Under the pieces are notes generated by a model. That model searched no databases, was not told where the DNA came from, and saw only the letters and a list, made by a program, of their open reading frames with translations. Shown in pieces: positions 1 to 9,144 of a stretch of 64,000 nucleotides of DNA. The stretch lies in NCBI GenBank assembly GCA_964244585.1, contig CAXTJM010000003.1, forward strand, positions 1 through 64,000. The letters are read 5' to 3'. Positions within the stretch are counted from its first letter, which is position 1. The number at the start of each line of letters is the position of its first letter. The translations under genes and the position numbers were made by a program. Origin of the DNA: LMUY01 sp964244585 (GTDB taxonomy: Bacteria > Pseudomonadota > Alphaproteobacteria > Acetobacterales > Acetobacteraceae).

Positions 1-247
1 GACGCCGCCAACATATCCCTTCCTCAACAGATTTACTTGTCAATGAACAACTTCCAAACAGACTGCCGCCCGCGTAACGGGCTAAGCTGCCACCTGTTTG
101 GCTGACGCACTTCCGGGTGCGAACCGAGGAAGCTAGTCGGACAACTTCGAAAACGCAAGAGGTGTTTCCGTCGTCGGTAGCACAGGATTTAGGCCGAGCA
201 CCGAGCCCGGTCAAGCGGTTCCAGCAGAGATTCTAAAATCGACGATG

Positions 248-293
248 CCGCGGTCTGGGCCGCCCGCTATATAATCGTACCTGCAGACCGCGG
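248..293 (+). promoter_or_regulatory. Promoter -10 inside a 10-bp dyad, upstream of cysG
   Basis: A perfect TATAAT lies at 270-275. It is bracketed by a perfect inverted repeat, CCGCGGTCTG at 248-257 and CAGACCGCGG at 284-293. The start codon at 305 follows closely, so the leader would be only about 20 nt. No convincing -35 hexamer is seen at the usual spacing, which suits an activator-dependent promoter or a repressor operator across the -10. The remaining sequence 1-247 is gene-free, with no other element recognised. Confidence 0.5.
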
Positions 294-304
294 CGAGGGT
301 TCGA

Positions 305-1627
305 ATGCGTCACTTCCCGATCTTCATGGACCTTCACGACCGCCGCGCCCTGGTTCTTGGCGATGGCGAGGCTGCGGACCGCAAGGCCGAGGCATTGCAG
401 CGCTGCGGCGCAGCCGTGCTCCGGACCACGGCATTCGACCCGCGCCAATTGGACGGGTGTGCAATTGCGATCGCGGCCGAGGCATCGGAGCAAGACATCG
501 TAGCCCTTGTGCAGGCAGCGGATGCGCGCGGCGTCCCGGTCAACGTCGTGGATCGACCTGGTCTCTGCAGCTTCATCACGCCCGCCATCGTGGATCGGTC
601 TCCGCTCACCATCGCCATATCGTCGGGCGGAGCCGCCCCTGTCCTCGCCCGGCTTATCCGAGCCAAGATCGAAGCATTGATCCCGCCGGCGTTCGGCCGG
701 CTCGCATCCCTGGCCGACGATTTCAAAGCCGAATTGCGCCGTCGCCTGCCCGACACCGCGCAGCGCCGCCGGGTGCTGGAGCGTGCCCTGGGGGGCCGCG
801 TGGCCGATCTGGTGGCGATGGGGGCCGAGGACGCCGCACGCACGGAGATGGCCCGCCAGATCGCAGAGGGCGCGGAGCCAAGCGGCGTCGTCTACTTGGT
901 GGGCGCCGGTCCGGGCGCTGCCGACCTGCTGACGATGCGAGCCCACCGGCTGCTCGGGGAAGCGGACGTCATCGTGCATGACCGCCTAATCGGGGATGAC
1001 GTGCTTGATGTGGCCCGGCGCGACGCGGCACGCATCTATGTCGGCAAGGCCCGGGCGAACCATTGCCTGCCGCAAGAAGGCATCAATGACCTGCTCGTCC
1101 GGCTGGCCCGCGAGGGCCGCAAGGTCGTCAGGCTCAAAGGGGGCGACCCCTTCGTGTTCGGCCGCGGCGGGGAAGAGGCGGAAGCGCTCGCCGCCGCGGG
1201 GGTCGCCTTCGAAGTCGTCCCCGGCGTGACGGCAGCGCTGGCGTGCGCAGCGCAATCCGGCATTCCGCTCACCCATCGTGAGGCCACGCGTTCGGTCACG
1301 CTGGCGACGGGCCATACCAAGAATGGCCAGTTGGATCTCGATTTTGTCCAGCTTGCCCGGGGCGGCACGATCGCCGTGTACATGGGCATCGTGACGCTGC
1401 CGCTGCTGCGGGACGGCCTGTTCGAGGCCGGGCTGGACCCGGCAACCCCCGCAGCGCTGATCGAGCGGGGCGGCACGCGAGCGCAACGCGTGCTGACGGG
1501 CACCCTGGACAGCCTGGTCGACGACGCCGCGACCTGGTCGACGGGCGGCCCCACGCTGGTGATGATCGGCGCCGTCGTCGGACGCCGGGTCGCCACCGGC
1601 AACGCTGCCATGGCCGCAGCAATGTAG
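305..1627 (+). CDS. cysG: Siroheme synthase CysG
   Basis: Trifunctional cytosolic enzyme making siroheme from uroporphyrinogen III for sulfite and nitrite reductases: SAM-dependent methylation at C2 and C7, NAD-dependent precorrin-2 oxidation, then ferrochelation. 440 residues, near the usual length for the fused form. The N-terminal 150 residues form the dehydrogenase/chelatase part with a Rossmann loop (VLGDGEAADRKAEAL near residue 17). From about residue 196 the methyltransferase half starts with YLVGAGPGAADLLTMRA and carries VRLKGGDPFVFGRGGEE near residue 277, a family hallmark. Start ATG at 305 lies just after a TATAAT box and a dyad. It runs convergent to the SDR gene ending at 1631, with 3 bp between the stops. 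No sulfite or nitrite reductase gene is adjacent. Confidence 0.95.
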   Translation: MRHFPIFMDLHDRRALVLGDGEAADRKAEALQRCGAAVLRTTAFDPRQLDGCAIAIAAEASEQDIVALVQAADARGVPVNVVDRPGLCSFITPAIVDRSPLTIAISSGGAAPVLARLIRAKIEALIPPAFGRLASLADDFKAELRRRLPDTAQRRRVLERALGGRVADLVAMGAEDAARTEMARQIAEGAEPSGVVYLVGAGPGAADLLTMRAHRLLGEADVIVHDRLIGDDVLDVARRDAARIYVGKARANHCLPQEGINDLLVRLAREGRKVVRLKGGDPFVFGRGGEEAEALAAAGVAFEVVPGVTAALACAAQSGIPLTHREATRSVTLATGHTKNGQLDLDFVQLARGGTIAVYMGIVTLPLLRDGLFEAGLDPATPAALIERGGTRAQRVLTGTLDSLVDDAATWSTGGPTLVMIGAVVGRRVATGNAAMAAAM

Positions 1628-1630
1628 CCG

Positions 1631-2416
1631 CTATTGCGCGGTCCATCCCCCGTCGATGGAGATGGGGCTGCCCGTCATCGTCGATGCGGCGTCCGAGCAG
1701 AGGAACACCGTCAGCGCGCCGATCCCGTCCGGAGTGGAGAACGCGGCCATCGCCTGCTTGTCGGTCAGGAAGGTATGGGTGACTTCGGCGACGCTGCGCC
1801 CCTCGCGTTCCGCCCGGGAGTCGAGTTGCTTCTGCACCAGCGGGGTCAGCACCCAGCCGGGGCAGATCGCGTTGCAGGTGATCCCGTCATTGGCCAGCTC
1901 CAATGCGGTTACCTTGGTCAGGCCGACAATGCCGTGCTTGGCGGCGACGTAGGCGGATTTCTCTGGGCTTCCGACCAGGCCGTGTGCGGACGCGATGTTG
2001 ACGATGCGCCCCCAGCCGCGCGACTTCATGCCGGGGATCGCCGCCTGCGTCGCGTGAAAGGCGCTCGACAGGTTGATCGCGATGATCGCGTCCCAACGCT
2101 CGGCGGGGAAGTCGGCAATCGAGGCGACGTGCTGGATGCCGGCATTGTTGACCAGGATGTCCACCCCACCCAGCTCCGTCGCGGCGCGGGCGACCATCGC
2201 GCCGACCGGTCCGGCCCGGCTGACGTCGGCGCCGTCATGCAGCACGCGTACGCCGTGCTCGGAGGCCAGTTCGGCACGCAGAGCCTCGATCGCGGCCGGG
2301 TCGCCGAGGCCGTTCATCATGATGTCCGCCCCGGCCGCCGCGAGAGCACGGGCGATGCCAAGGCCGATCCCGCTGGTCGATCCCGTGACCAGCGCCACTT
2401 TTCCTTGCAGGCTCAT
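1631..2416 (-). CDS. bdhA: 3-hydroxybutyrate dehydrogenase (SDR family)
   Basis: Short-chain dehydrogenase of 261 residues, expected to interconvert (R)-3-hydroxybutyrate and acetoacetate with NAD, in turnover of polyhydroxybutyrate. Visible SDR features: nucleotide loop TGSTSGIGLGIA at residues 11-22, NNAG near residue 90, catalytic Ser in NIASAHGLVGSPEKSAYVAAK with Tyr and Lys spaced YxxxK. The AHGLVGSP and AICPGWVLTPLVQKQ stretches are characteristic of the 3-hydroxybutyrate dehydrogenase subfamily. It is divergent from the patatin-like gene, sharing a 100-bp upstream region. The subfamily call is family knowledge; another short hydroxyacid substrate is possible. Confidence 0.85.
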   Translation of the reverse strand: MSLQGKVALVTGSTSGIGLGIARALAAAGADIMMNGLGDPAAIEALRAELASEHGVRVLHDGADVSRAGPVGAMVARAATELGGVDILVNNAGIQHVASIADFPAERWDAIIAINLSSAFHATQAAIPGMKSRGWGRIVNIASAHGLVGSPEKSAYVAAKHGIVGLTKVTALELANDGITCNAICPGWVLTPLVQKQLDSRAEREGRSVAEVTHTFLTDKQAMAAFSTPDGIGALTVFLCSDAASTMTGSPISIDGGWTAQ

Positions 2417-2516
2417 CCGCAGATCCCCCGGTGCGGCGGGATCATTGGCGGATCGCCCAGTTATGGCAAGGCGGCCAGCCCATGCTCAGATAGGCGGCGA
2501 CGAACGGGAGAACGAC

Positions 2517-3668
2517 ATGGACGCCGGACAGCTACCGCTTGGCAGCTCACCACCCTGGCGGCCGGACCGATGCGATTGCATAGGGCTGCTGCTGCAAGGC
2601 GGCGGCGCCCTGGGTGCCTACCAGGCCGGCGTGTACCAGGCGCTGCACGAGGCCGGGCTGGAGCCGGACTGGATCGCCGGCGTGTCCATCGGCAGCGTGA
2701 ACGCCGCCTTGATCGCGGGCAATCCGCCGGACCGCCGCCTGGAGGCACTAGAGGATTTCTGGCGCACCGTGACCTTGCGGCCGGTCTGGGGCTTCCTCCC
2801 CGATGGAGACGACCCCCGCAAGCTTCACAACCTGTGGTCCTCGTTCATGACGATGACGCTGGGGCAGCCGGGCCTGTTCGCCCCGAACCTGCTCTCCCCC
2901 TGGCTGCGGCCGCGCGGATCGACCGGGGCAACCGCGTACTATGACAGCGCCCCGATGCGCGACACCTTGCTGCGACTGGTGGATTTCGACCGGATCAACG
3001 CCGGCGCCATCCGTTTCGCCGTGGGCGCCGTCAACGTGTCGACGGGCAACTTCGCCTATTTCGACACGGCACACACCACGATCCTGCCGGAGCATGTCAT
3101 GGCCAGCGGCGCGTTGCCCCCGGCCTTGCCGATGACGACGATTGCCGGGGAGCATTTCTGGGATGGCGGCATCGTCTCGAACACCCCGTTACAGCACTTG
3201 CTGGACCATATCGACGCGGAGAACGCGCTCGTCTTCCAGGTGGACCTGTTCAGTGCCCGCGGACCGGTCCCGCGGGACATGGCGGAGGCGCTCGGCCGGG
3301 CGAAAGACATCCAATACTCGTCGCGCACCCGGCTGACAACGGACTACTACCGCCAGGCCCACGCCCAGCGCATCCAGATCAAGCGGCTGCTGGAAAGACT
3401 GCCCGACGATCAACTCTCGGATGAAGAGCGGGCCTTGAAACGCCGCCTGGTCGCCTTGCCGGCGATCAACATCCTGCAACTGGTCTACCAGCAGGCGGCC
3501 CACGAAGGCCAGGCGAAGGATTACGACTTCAGCAAGTCCTCCATGCGGGACCACTGGGCCGCCGGGTTGCGGGACACCCGGGCGACGCTGGCCCGGCGCG
3601 ACTGGCTGGACATGCCGGCCGAGGAGCATGGGATCGTCACGCACGACATCCATCGCTCGCGTGGCTGA
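2517..3668 (+). CDS. Patatin-like phospholipase with DUF3734 C-terminus
   Basis: 383-residue patatin-family acyl hydrolase. The N-terminal half carries the oxyanion-hole glycines (LLQGGGALGAYQAGVYQ), the nucleophile elbow GVSIGSVN (GxSxG) and the dyad Asp in WDGGIVSNTP. The C-terminal 130 residues match the DUF3734 extension, rich in charged helical sequence. Start ATG 2517 is chosen because GGGAG precedes it by 6 nt and the patatin domain starts 20 residues later. The divergent neighbour is a 3-hydroxybutyrate dehydrogenase, so a link to polyester or lipid turnover is plausible. No signal peptide is seen, suggesting cytoplasmic or granule-associated action. Substrate unknown. Confidence 0.85.
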   Translation: MDAGQLPLGSSPPWRPDRCDCIGLLLQGGGALGAYQAGVYQALHEAGLEPDWIAGVSIGSVNAALIAGNPPDRRLEALEDFWRTVTLRPVWGFLPDGDDPRKLHNLWSSFMTMTLGQPGLFAPNLLSPWLRPRGSTGATAYYDSAPMRDTLLRLVDFDRINAGAIRFAVGAVNVSTGNFAYFDTAHTTILPEHVMASGALPPALPMTTIAGEHFWDGGIVSNTPLQHLLDHIDAENALVFQVDLFSARGPVPRDMAEALGRAKDIQYSSRTRLTTDYYRQAHAQRIQIKRLLERLPDDQLSDEERALKRRLVALPAINILQLVYQQAAHEGQAKDYDFSKSSMRDHWAAGLRDTRATLARRDWLDMPAEEHGIVTHDIHRSRG

Positions 3669-3672
3669 GGCG

Positions 3673-3698
3673 CGCGCAACGACCGCCCACGTTGCGCG
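3673..3698 (+). terminator. Hairpin after the patatin gene
   Basis: Nine-bp perfect stem, CGCGCAACG pairing with CGTTGCGCG around an 8-nt loop, 4 bp after the stop codon. No long T run follows, so termination strength is uncertain. Confidence 0.5.
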
Positions 3699-3732
3699 TT
3701 GACGGGCACAACCGACAAGCTAGGAGAGTTTG

Positions 3733-4287
3733 ATGGCGAAAGAGAAGCCGATGCCGGCCGAGCAGATGCAGGGCGGCGTGCACATGCACAACACCAAGAA
3801 CAACCAGAATGCCAAGGCAGTCTCGATCGAGCTGCTACAGGCTCGCCTCGCTGACTCGATCGACATGGCGTTGATCACCAAGCAGGCGCATTGGAACCTG
3901 AAGGGTCCGCAATTCATCGGCGTTCACCTGATGCTCGACAAGTTTCGCGACGAGCAGGACGAGTTCGTGGACACGATGGCCGAGCGCATCACTCAACTCG
4001 GCGGAACGGCTCGCGGCACCGTGCAGGAGGTCGGCAAGAAGACGGCGCTGGCGCCCTACCCGATCGATATCTACCAGGTCAGCGACCATATCCACGCGTT
4101 GATCGACCGCTATGCGATGGTGGCTAACGCCGTCCGCGCCAGTATCGACGAGGTGGATGAGGCAGGCGATCCGGACACCGCGGATATCTTCACCGAGGTC
4201 TCGCGCGGCATCGACAAGCAACTCTGGTTCCTGGAAGCGCACACGCAGGAACAGTCGCCCAGCGCGAGCTTCCCGACCGACCAGTAG
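3733..4287 (+). CDS. dps: Dps-family DNA-protecting ferritin-like protein
   Basis: 184-residue four-helix-bundle protein of the Dps/ferritin-like family, expected to form a dodecamer that stores iron, consumes hydrogen peroxide and may bind DNA. Ferroxidase-site signatures are visible: KQAHWNLKGPQFIGVHLMLDK (His and Asp ligands) and DEQDEFVDTMAERI (Glu ligands). The N-terminal 30 residues are a hydrophilic, Lys/Met/Asn-rich tail, as in DNA-binding Dps forms. Start ATG 3733 is preceded by AGGAG at 3722-3726; a TTG three bases upstream is a less likely start. It is a single-gene unit between two hairpins. No OxyR or Fur site was recognised. Confidence 0.92.
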   Translation: MAKEKPMPAEQMQGGVHMHNTKNNQNAKAVSIELLQARLADSIDMALITKQAHWNLKGPQFIGVHLMLDKFRDEQDEFVDTMAERITQLGGTARGTVQEVGKKTALAPYPIDIYQVSDHIHALIDRYAMVANAVRASIDEVDEAGDPDTADIFTEVSRGIDKQLWFLEAHTQEQSPSASFPTDQ

Positions 4288-4301
4288 ACCTTGCGTTCCC
4301 G

Positions 4302-4328
4302 TCCCCCGCGCGCCTAGCGTGCGGGGGA
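4302..4328 (+). terminator. Hairpin between dps and parE
   Basis: TCCCCCGCGCG and CGTGCGGGGGA form an 11-bp stem with one mismatch around a 5-nt loop (CCTAG), 14 bp after the dps stop. It is GC-rich with no T tract. Confidence 0.55.
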
Positions 4329-4344
4329 GACACGGGAACACAGC

Positions 4345-6333
4345 ATGAACGACCTCTTCGGCTCCGCCAAGGCCGGGCGTGGGCAGAATGACTACTCCGC
4401 CAAGGATATTGAGGTCCTGGAGGGCCTGGAACCGGTGCGACGCCGACCCGGCATGTATATTGGTGGCACGGACGATAACGCGCTGCATCATCTAGCGGCC
4501 GAGATCCTCGACAACTCCATGGACGAGGCAGTGGCGGGACACGCCACATCGATCGAATTCTCACTGCAGACGGGAAATTGGTTGAGCGTCCGGGACAATG
4601 GACGCGGCATTCCCGTGGATCCACATCCCAAGTTCAAGTCGCTGAGCGCGTTGCAGGTAATCCTCACCACGCTGCACTCCGGCGGCAAGTTCGGCGGCGA
4701 CGCGTATGCCACCTCCGGCGGATTGCACGGCGTGGGCAGTTCCGTCGTCAACGCCTTGAGCGAATCGTTGGAAGTGGAAGTGGCGCGGGACCGCACGTTG
4801 TGGCGCCAGGGCTATGCCCGCGGCAAGCCGGTGACGAAACTTGTGAATGCCGGCGCGGTGCAGAACCGTCGCGGCACCACCATCCGCTTCAAACCGGATC
4901 CCGAGATCTTCGGCGCGCTGCAGTTCAGTCCGCTGCGACTCTATCGGCTGTGCCGATCCAAGGCCTACCTATTCCGCGGCGTGCAGATCCGCTGGTCCTG
5001 CGACCCGGCCCTGCTGAAGGGGCGGGACGACGTCCCTGCTGAGGCATTGCTGCATTTTCCCGGCGGCCTGCGCGACAGCCTGGCAGAGGAGATCGGCGAC
5101 ACGGTAATGGCCGTGCCGGAGATCTGGCACGGCGAGGCCGAATTGCCCGTGCGGGATGACGGTCGGTCGGGCGGCCGGGCGGAATGGGCAGTGGCTTGGT
5201 TGGAGCGCGGCGACGGCTTCCTGCACTCGTATTGCAACACGGTGCCGACGCCCCTGGGGGGCACGCACGAGGCGGGATTTCGCGCCGCCCTGCTGAAGGG
5301 TGTGCGGGCCTGGGGCGAACACCGCAACAACCGGCGGGCGGCCCAGGTCGTCGGCGAGGACGTCACCGGCAGCATGGCGGGCAAGCTCTCCGCCTTCGTG
5401 CGCGACCCGCAATTCCAGGGCCAGACCAAGGAGAAGCTGACCAGCGGCGACGCCACCCGGCTGGTCGAGACCGCCATGCGGGACCGGTTCGATCATTGGT
5501 TGGCCGGCAATCCCCAACAAGCCGACAACCTGCTGACGGCGTTGATCGAGCGGGCGGAAGAACGGCTGCGGCGGCGCGAGAACAAGGACGTCGCCCGCAA
5601 GACTGCCACCAAGCGGCTGCGCCTGCCGGGCAAGCTGGCGGACTGCACCAGCGAGATCATGGCCGAGACGGAGCTGTTCCTGGTGGAGGGCGACAGCGCG
5701 GGCGGCTCGGCGAAGCAGGCGCGGCGGCGCGAGACGCAGGCGGTGCTGCCGCTACGTGGCAAAATCCTCAACGTGGCGAGCGCCACGGTCGACAAGCTGC
5801 GACAGAACCAGGAGTTGCGCGACCTGATCGAGGCGCTGGGCTGCGGCGTCGGCGACCGGTTCGACATCAAGAAGCTGCGGTATGGCCGCATCGTCATCAT
5901 GACGGATGCCGACGTGGACGGCGCGCATATCGCCAGCCTGCTGATGACGTTTTTCTACCGCGAGCTGCCGGAACTGATGCGGGAGGGCCACGTGTATCTC
6001 GCGCAGCCGCCGCTGTTCCGCATGACGCAGGGTGCCCGCTCCGTCTACGCGATGAACGACGTGGATCGGGAGCGGCTGGCCAAGACGTTCAAATCCGGGT
6101 CGAAGATCGAGGTCAGCCGGTTCAAGGGGCTGGGCGAGATGCCGCCCGCGGCGTTGCGGGAGACGACGATGGATCCTGGCAAGCGCACGCTGCTGAAAGT
6201 CGTGGCGTCAGCGGAGCGTCGGGCCGAGACGAGCGAGCTGGTGGAGAGCCTGATGGGCCGCAAGCCGGAATTACGCTTCCGGTTCATACAGGAGCACGCG
6301 AAGACCTTGGCGGTCGAAGAGGTCGACGTCTAA
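4345..6333 (+). CDS. parE: DNA topoisomerase IV subunit B
   Basis: ATPase subunit of the type IIA topoisomerase that decatenates replicated chromosomes together with ParC. 662 residues. The GHKL ATPase domain shows the conserved Asn in EILDNSMDEA, the RDNGRGIP motif and the ATP lid GGLHGVGSSVVNALS. The TOPRIM domain near residue 445 begins ELFLVEGDSAGGSAKQ, with metal-binding MTDADVDGAHI near 520. The C-terminus has the usual RFKGLGEMP and TTMDPGKRTL segments. ParE is preferred over GyrB because the region between TOPRIM and the C-terminus is short and the N-terminus (YSAKDIEVLEGLEPVRRRPGM) is the ParE form. parC is not in the window. It is convergent with alaS. Confidence 0.93.
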   Translation: MNDLFGSAKAGRGQNDYSAKDIEVLEGLEPVRRRPGMYIGGTDDNALHHLAAEILDNSMDEAVAGHATSIEFSLQTGNWLSVRDNGRGIPVDPHPKFKSLSALQVILTTLHSGGKFGGDAYATSGGLHGVGSSVVNALSESLEVEVARDRTLWRQGYARGKPVTKLVNAGAVQNRRGTTIRFKPDPEIFGALQFSPLRLYRLCRSKAYLFRGVQIRWSCDPALLKGRDDVPAEALLHFPGGLRDSLAEEIGDTVMAVPEIWHGEAELPVRDDGRSGGRAEWAVAWLERGDGFLHSYCNTVPTPLGGTHEAGFRAALLKGVRAWGEHRNNRRAAQVVGEDVTGSMAGKLSAFVRDPQFQGQTKEKLTSGDATRLVETAMRDRFDHWLAGNPQQADNLLTALIERAEERLRRRENKDVARKTATKRLRLPGKLADCTSEIMAETELFLVEGDSAGGSAKQARRRETQAVLPLRGKILNVASATVDKLRQNQELRDLIEALGCGVGDRFDIKKLRYGRIVIMTDADVDGAHIASLLMTFFYRELPELMREGHVYLAQPPLFRMTQGARSVYAMNDVDRERLAKTFKSGSKIEVSRFKGLGEMPPAALRETTMDPGKRTLLKVVASAERRAETSELVESLMGRKPELRFRFIQEHAKTLAVEEVDV

Positions 6334-6434
6334 CCCGCTGTCCTCGACTCCCTTTGAGAGGCCGTGTGACAGGGCTTCGCCCACCCAACCCTCTCCAGGA
6401 CGGAATGGGCCTTGGCCAGGCAGGGCTTCTTGGA

Positions 6435-9077
6435 TCAGACCGTGCGCAGCACCGCACGGACCGCTTCCAGCGCGTCATCCGCGCGCTCTGCGTCCGGGCC
6501 GCCCGCCTGCGCCATGTCCGGCCGGCCGCCGCCGCCCTTGCCGCCGACGGCCGCGCTCGCCGCCCGCACCAAATCCACCGCGCTGACCCGCTTCACCAGG
6601 TCCGGCGACACGCCCACCGCGACGCTGGCCTTGCCATCCGCCGTGGACACCAGCGCCACGACCCCGCTGCCGACCTGTTCCGCGATCGCGTCCACCAGGC
6701 TGCGGAGCTCCTTGCCCGGCACCTCGCCCACGTTGCGCGCTGCCAGAGGAATGCCGCCGATCTCCTCCAGCTCCGGCGCACCGCTGCCGGTCGCCAGCTT
6801 GCGCTGCAGCTCGCTCACCTGCTTTTCCAGGCGTTTGCGGTCTTCGATCAGGGTCGTCACGCGGGCGCCGAGTTCCGCCGGGTTGGCCTTCAGCAACCCG
6901 GCCAGCTCCTCCACCCGGCGTTCGGACTCCGCCACTTGCAGCAAGGCGGCCTCGCCGGTCACCGCCTCGATCCGGCGCACGCCGGCGCTCACGGCGCCCT
7001 CGCCCAGCAGGCGGAACAATCCGATGTCGCCCGTGCGCCGCACATGGGTGCCGCCGCACAGCTCGATCGAATAGGCAGGACGGCCGTCGCTGCCGTCCCC
7101 CATGGCGACGACGCGCACCTCGTCACCGTATTTCTCGCCGAACAGCGCCATGGCGCCCTCCGCCACGGCCGCGTCCGGCGTCATCAGCCGGGTGGTGACG
7201 GCGGCGTTCTCGCGGATGCGGGCGTTCACCTCCGCCTCCACCGCCTTCAGATCCGCCTTGGCGATCGGCGTCGGCTGGCTCACGTCGAAGCGCAGGCGGT
7301 CCGGCGCATTGAGGCTGCCCTTCTGCGCGACATGCGTGCCCAGCCGGCGGCGCAACGCCTCGTGCAGCAGATGCGTGGCGCTGTGATGCGCCCGGATCGC
7401 TGCCCGGCGGACATGGTCCAGCTCCGCCACCACGGCCGTTCCCACCGTCACTTCGCCAGCCTCGACCACGCCGATATGAGCGAACACGTCGCCTGCCCGC
7501 TTCTGCGTGTCCGTCACAGCGATGCGCAGGCCACCCGGCCCGGTGATGGTGCCGGCGTCGCCGACCTGGCCACCGCTTTCCGCGTAGAACGGCGTCTGGT
7601 TCAGCAGCACCGCCACCTTGTCGCCGGTCTCGGCGCGCTGCACCGCCATGCCGCCGATCACCAACGCGGTCACCTGCGCCTCCGCCTTCTCGGTGCTGTA
7701 GCCCTGGAACTCGGTGGCGCCCACCGCCTCGCGCTGTTCGAACCACACACGCTCGGCCGCCGCGTCGCCGGTGCCGGCCCAGGCGGCGCGGGCGCGCGTG
7801 CGCTGCTCCGCCATGGCCGTGTCGAAACCGGAGACGTCCACGGCGCGGCCCTGCTCCCGCAGCGCATCCTGCGTCAGGTCCAGCGGGAAGCCGTACGTGT
7901 CGTACAGGCGGAACGCCACGTCGCCGGGCAGCGCCTGCGCCTCCCCCAGCTTGGTGACCTCGTCGGCCAGCAAATGCAGCCCGCGCTCCAGCATCGCCTT
8001 GAACCGGGTCTCCTCCAGCCGCAGCGTCTCGACGATCAGCGCCTCCGCCGCCGGCAGCTCCGGATAGGCCGCGCCCATCTGCCGCACCAGCACGGGCACC
8101 AGCCGCCACATGGTCGGCTCCCGCGCGCCCATCATGTGCAGGTGGCGCATGGCCCGGCGCATGATCCGGCGCAGCACGTAGCCGCGGCCTTCGTTGGACG
8201 GCAGCACCCCCTCCGCGATCAGGAACGAGGTGGAACGGAGGTGGTCCGCCACCACCCGGTGGCTGGCGCGAAACGGCCCGTCCGGCTCCTGCCCGGTGGC
8301 GTCCGCGCTGGCCAGGATCAGGGCACGGAAGGTGTCGGTGTCGTAGTTGTCGTGCACTCCTTGCAGGATGGCGGCGAAGCGCTCCATCCCCATGCCGGTG
8401 TCGATGGACGGCCGCGGCAGCGGCGCGCGCACGCCGGGCGGCCCCTCCTCGAACTGCATGAACACCAGGTTCCAGATTTCGATGAACCGGTCGCCATCCT
8501 CGTCCGGGCTGCCGGGCGGCCCGCCGGGAATGCCCTCGCCATGGTCGTAGAAGATCTCGGAGCAGGGGCCGCACGGGCCGGTATCCCCCATGCGCCAGAA
8601 ATTGTCCGAGGTCGGGATGCGGATGATGCGGTCCTCGCCCAGCCCGGCGATGCGCTTCCACAGCTCGGCCGCCTCGTCGTCCTCCGAATAGACGGTGACG
8701 AGCAGCTTTTCCTTGGGCAGGGCAAAATCCCGCGTCAGCAGGGTCCAGGCATGCTCGATCGCCAGCGGCTTGAAATAGTCGCCGAACGAAAAATTGCCCA
8801 GCATCTCGAAAAAGGTGTGGTGCCGGGCGGTATAGCCGACATTGTCCAGGTCGTTGTGCTTGCCGCCCGCCCGCACACATTTCTGCGCGGTGGTGGCACG
8901 GGAATACGGCCGCTTTTCCGCCCCGGTGAACACGTTCTTGAACTGCACCATGCCGCTGTTGGTGAACAGCAGGGTTGGGTCGTTGCGCGGGACCAGCGGG
9001 GAGGACGGCACGGCAGTGTGGCCGTTCCGGGTGAAGAAATCGAGGAACGTGGCGCGGATGTCGTTGCTGCTGGGCAT
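6435..9077 (-). CDS. alaS: Alanine--tRNA ligase
   Basis: Charges tRNA-Ala with alanine and hydrolyses mischarged Ser- or Gly-tRNA-Ala. 880 residues, a full-length class II enzyme. Visible: class II motif region FTNSGMVQFKNVFTG near residue 30, the editing-domain zinc site HHSATHLLHEALR near residue 560 with ELCGGTHVRRTGDIG near 660, and a C-terminal DHHA1/oligomerisation part with GGGGRPDMAQAGG. Start MPSSNDIR at 9077 fits the family start; the frame stays open to 9353 but the extension has no family likeness. The 338-bp upstream region is divergent to the GNAT-Nudix gene and holds a hairpin at 9145-9183. Confidence 0.96.
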   Translation of the reverse strand: MPSSNDIRATFLDFFTRNGHTAVPSSPLVPRNDPTLLFTNSGMVQFKNVFTGAEKRPYSRATTAQKCVRAGGKHNDLDNVGYTARHHTFFEMLGNFSFGDYFKPLAIEHAWTLLTRDFALPKEKLLVTVYSEDDEAAELWKRIAGLGEDRIIRIPTSDNFWRMGDTGPCGPCSEIFYDHGEGIPGGPPGSPDEDGDRFIEIWNLVFMQFEEGPPGVRAPLPRPSIDTGMGMERFAAILQGVHDNYDTDTFRALILASADATGQEPDGPFRASHRVVADHLRSTSFLIAEGVLPSNEGRGYVLRRIMRRAMRHLHMMGAREPTMWRLVPVLVRQMGAAYPELPAAEALIVETLRLEETRFKAMLERGLHLLADEVTKLGEAQALPGDVAFRLYDTYGFPLDLTQDALREQGRAVDVSGFDTAMAEQRTRARAAWAGTGDAAAERVWFEQREAVGATEFQGYSTEKAEAQVTALVIGGMAVQRAETGDKVAVLLNQTPFYAESGGQVGDAGTITGPGGLRIAVTDTQKRAGDVFAHIGVVEAGEVTVGTAVVAELDHVRRAAIRAHHSATHLLHEALRRRLGTHVAQKGSLNAPDRLRFDVSQPTPIAKADLKAVEAEVNARIRENAAVTTRLMTPDAAVAEGAMALFGEKYGDEVRVVAMGDGSDGRPAYSIELCGGTHVRRTGDIGLFRLLGEGAVSAGVRRIEAVTGEAALLQVAESERRVEELAGLLKANPAELGARVTTLIEDRKRLEKQVSELQRKLATGSGAPELEEIGGIPLAARNVGEVPGKELRSLVDAIAEQVGSGVVALVSTADGKASVAVGVSPDLVKRVSAVDLVRAASAAVGGKGGGGRPDMAQAGGPDAERADDALEAVRAVLRTV

Positions 9078-9144
9078 GATGGGCCGGGATACCGCAGGCC
9101 ACGCGGTTGGACCAGGGGCAGTCGTGTTTGCGTTGTCCGGCGAA

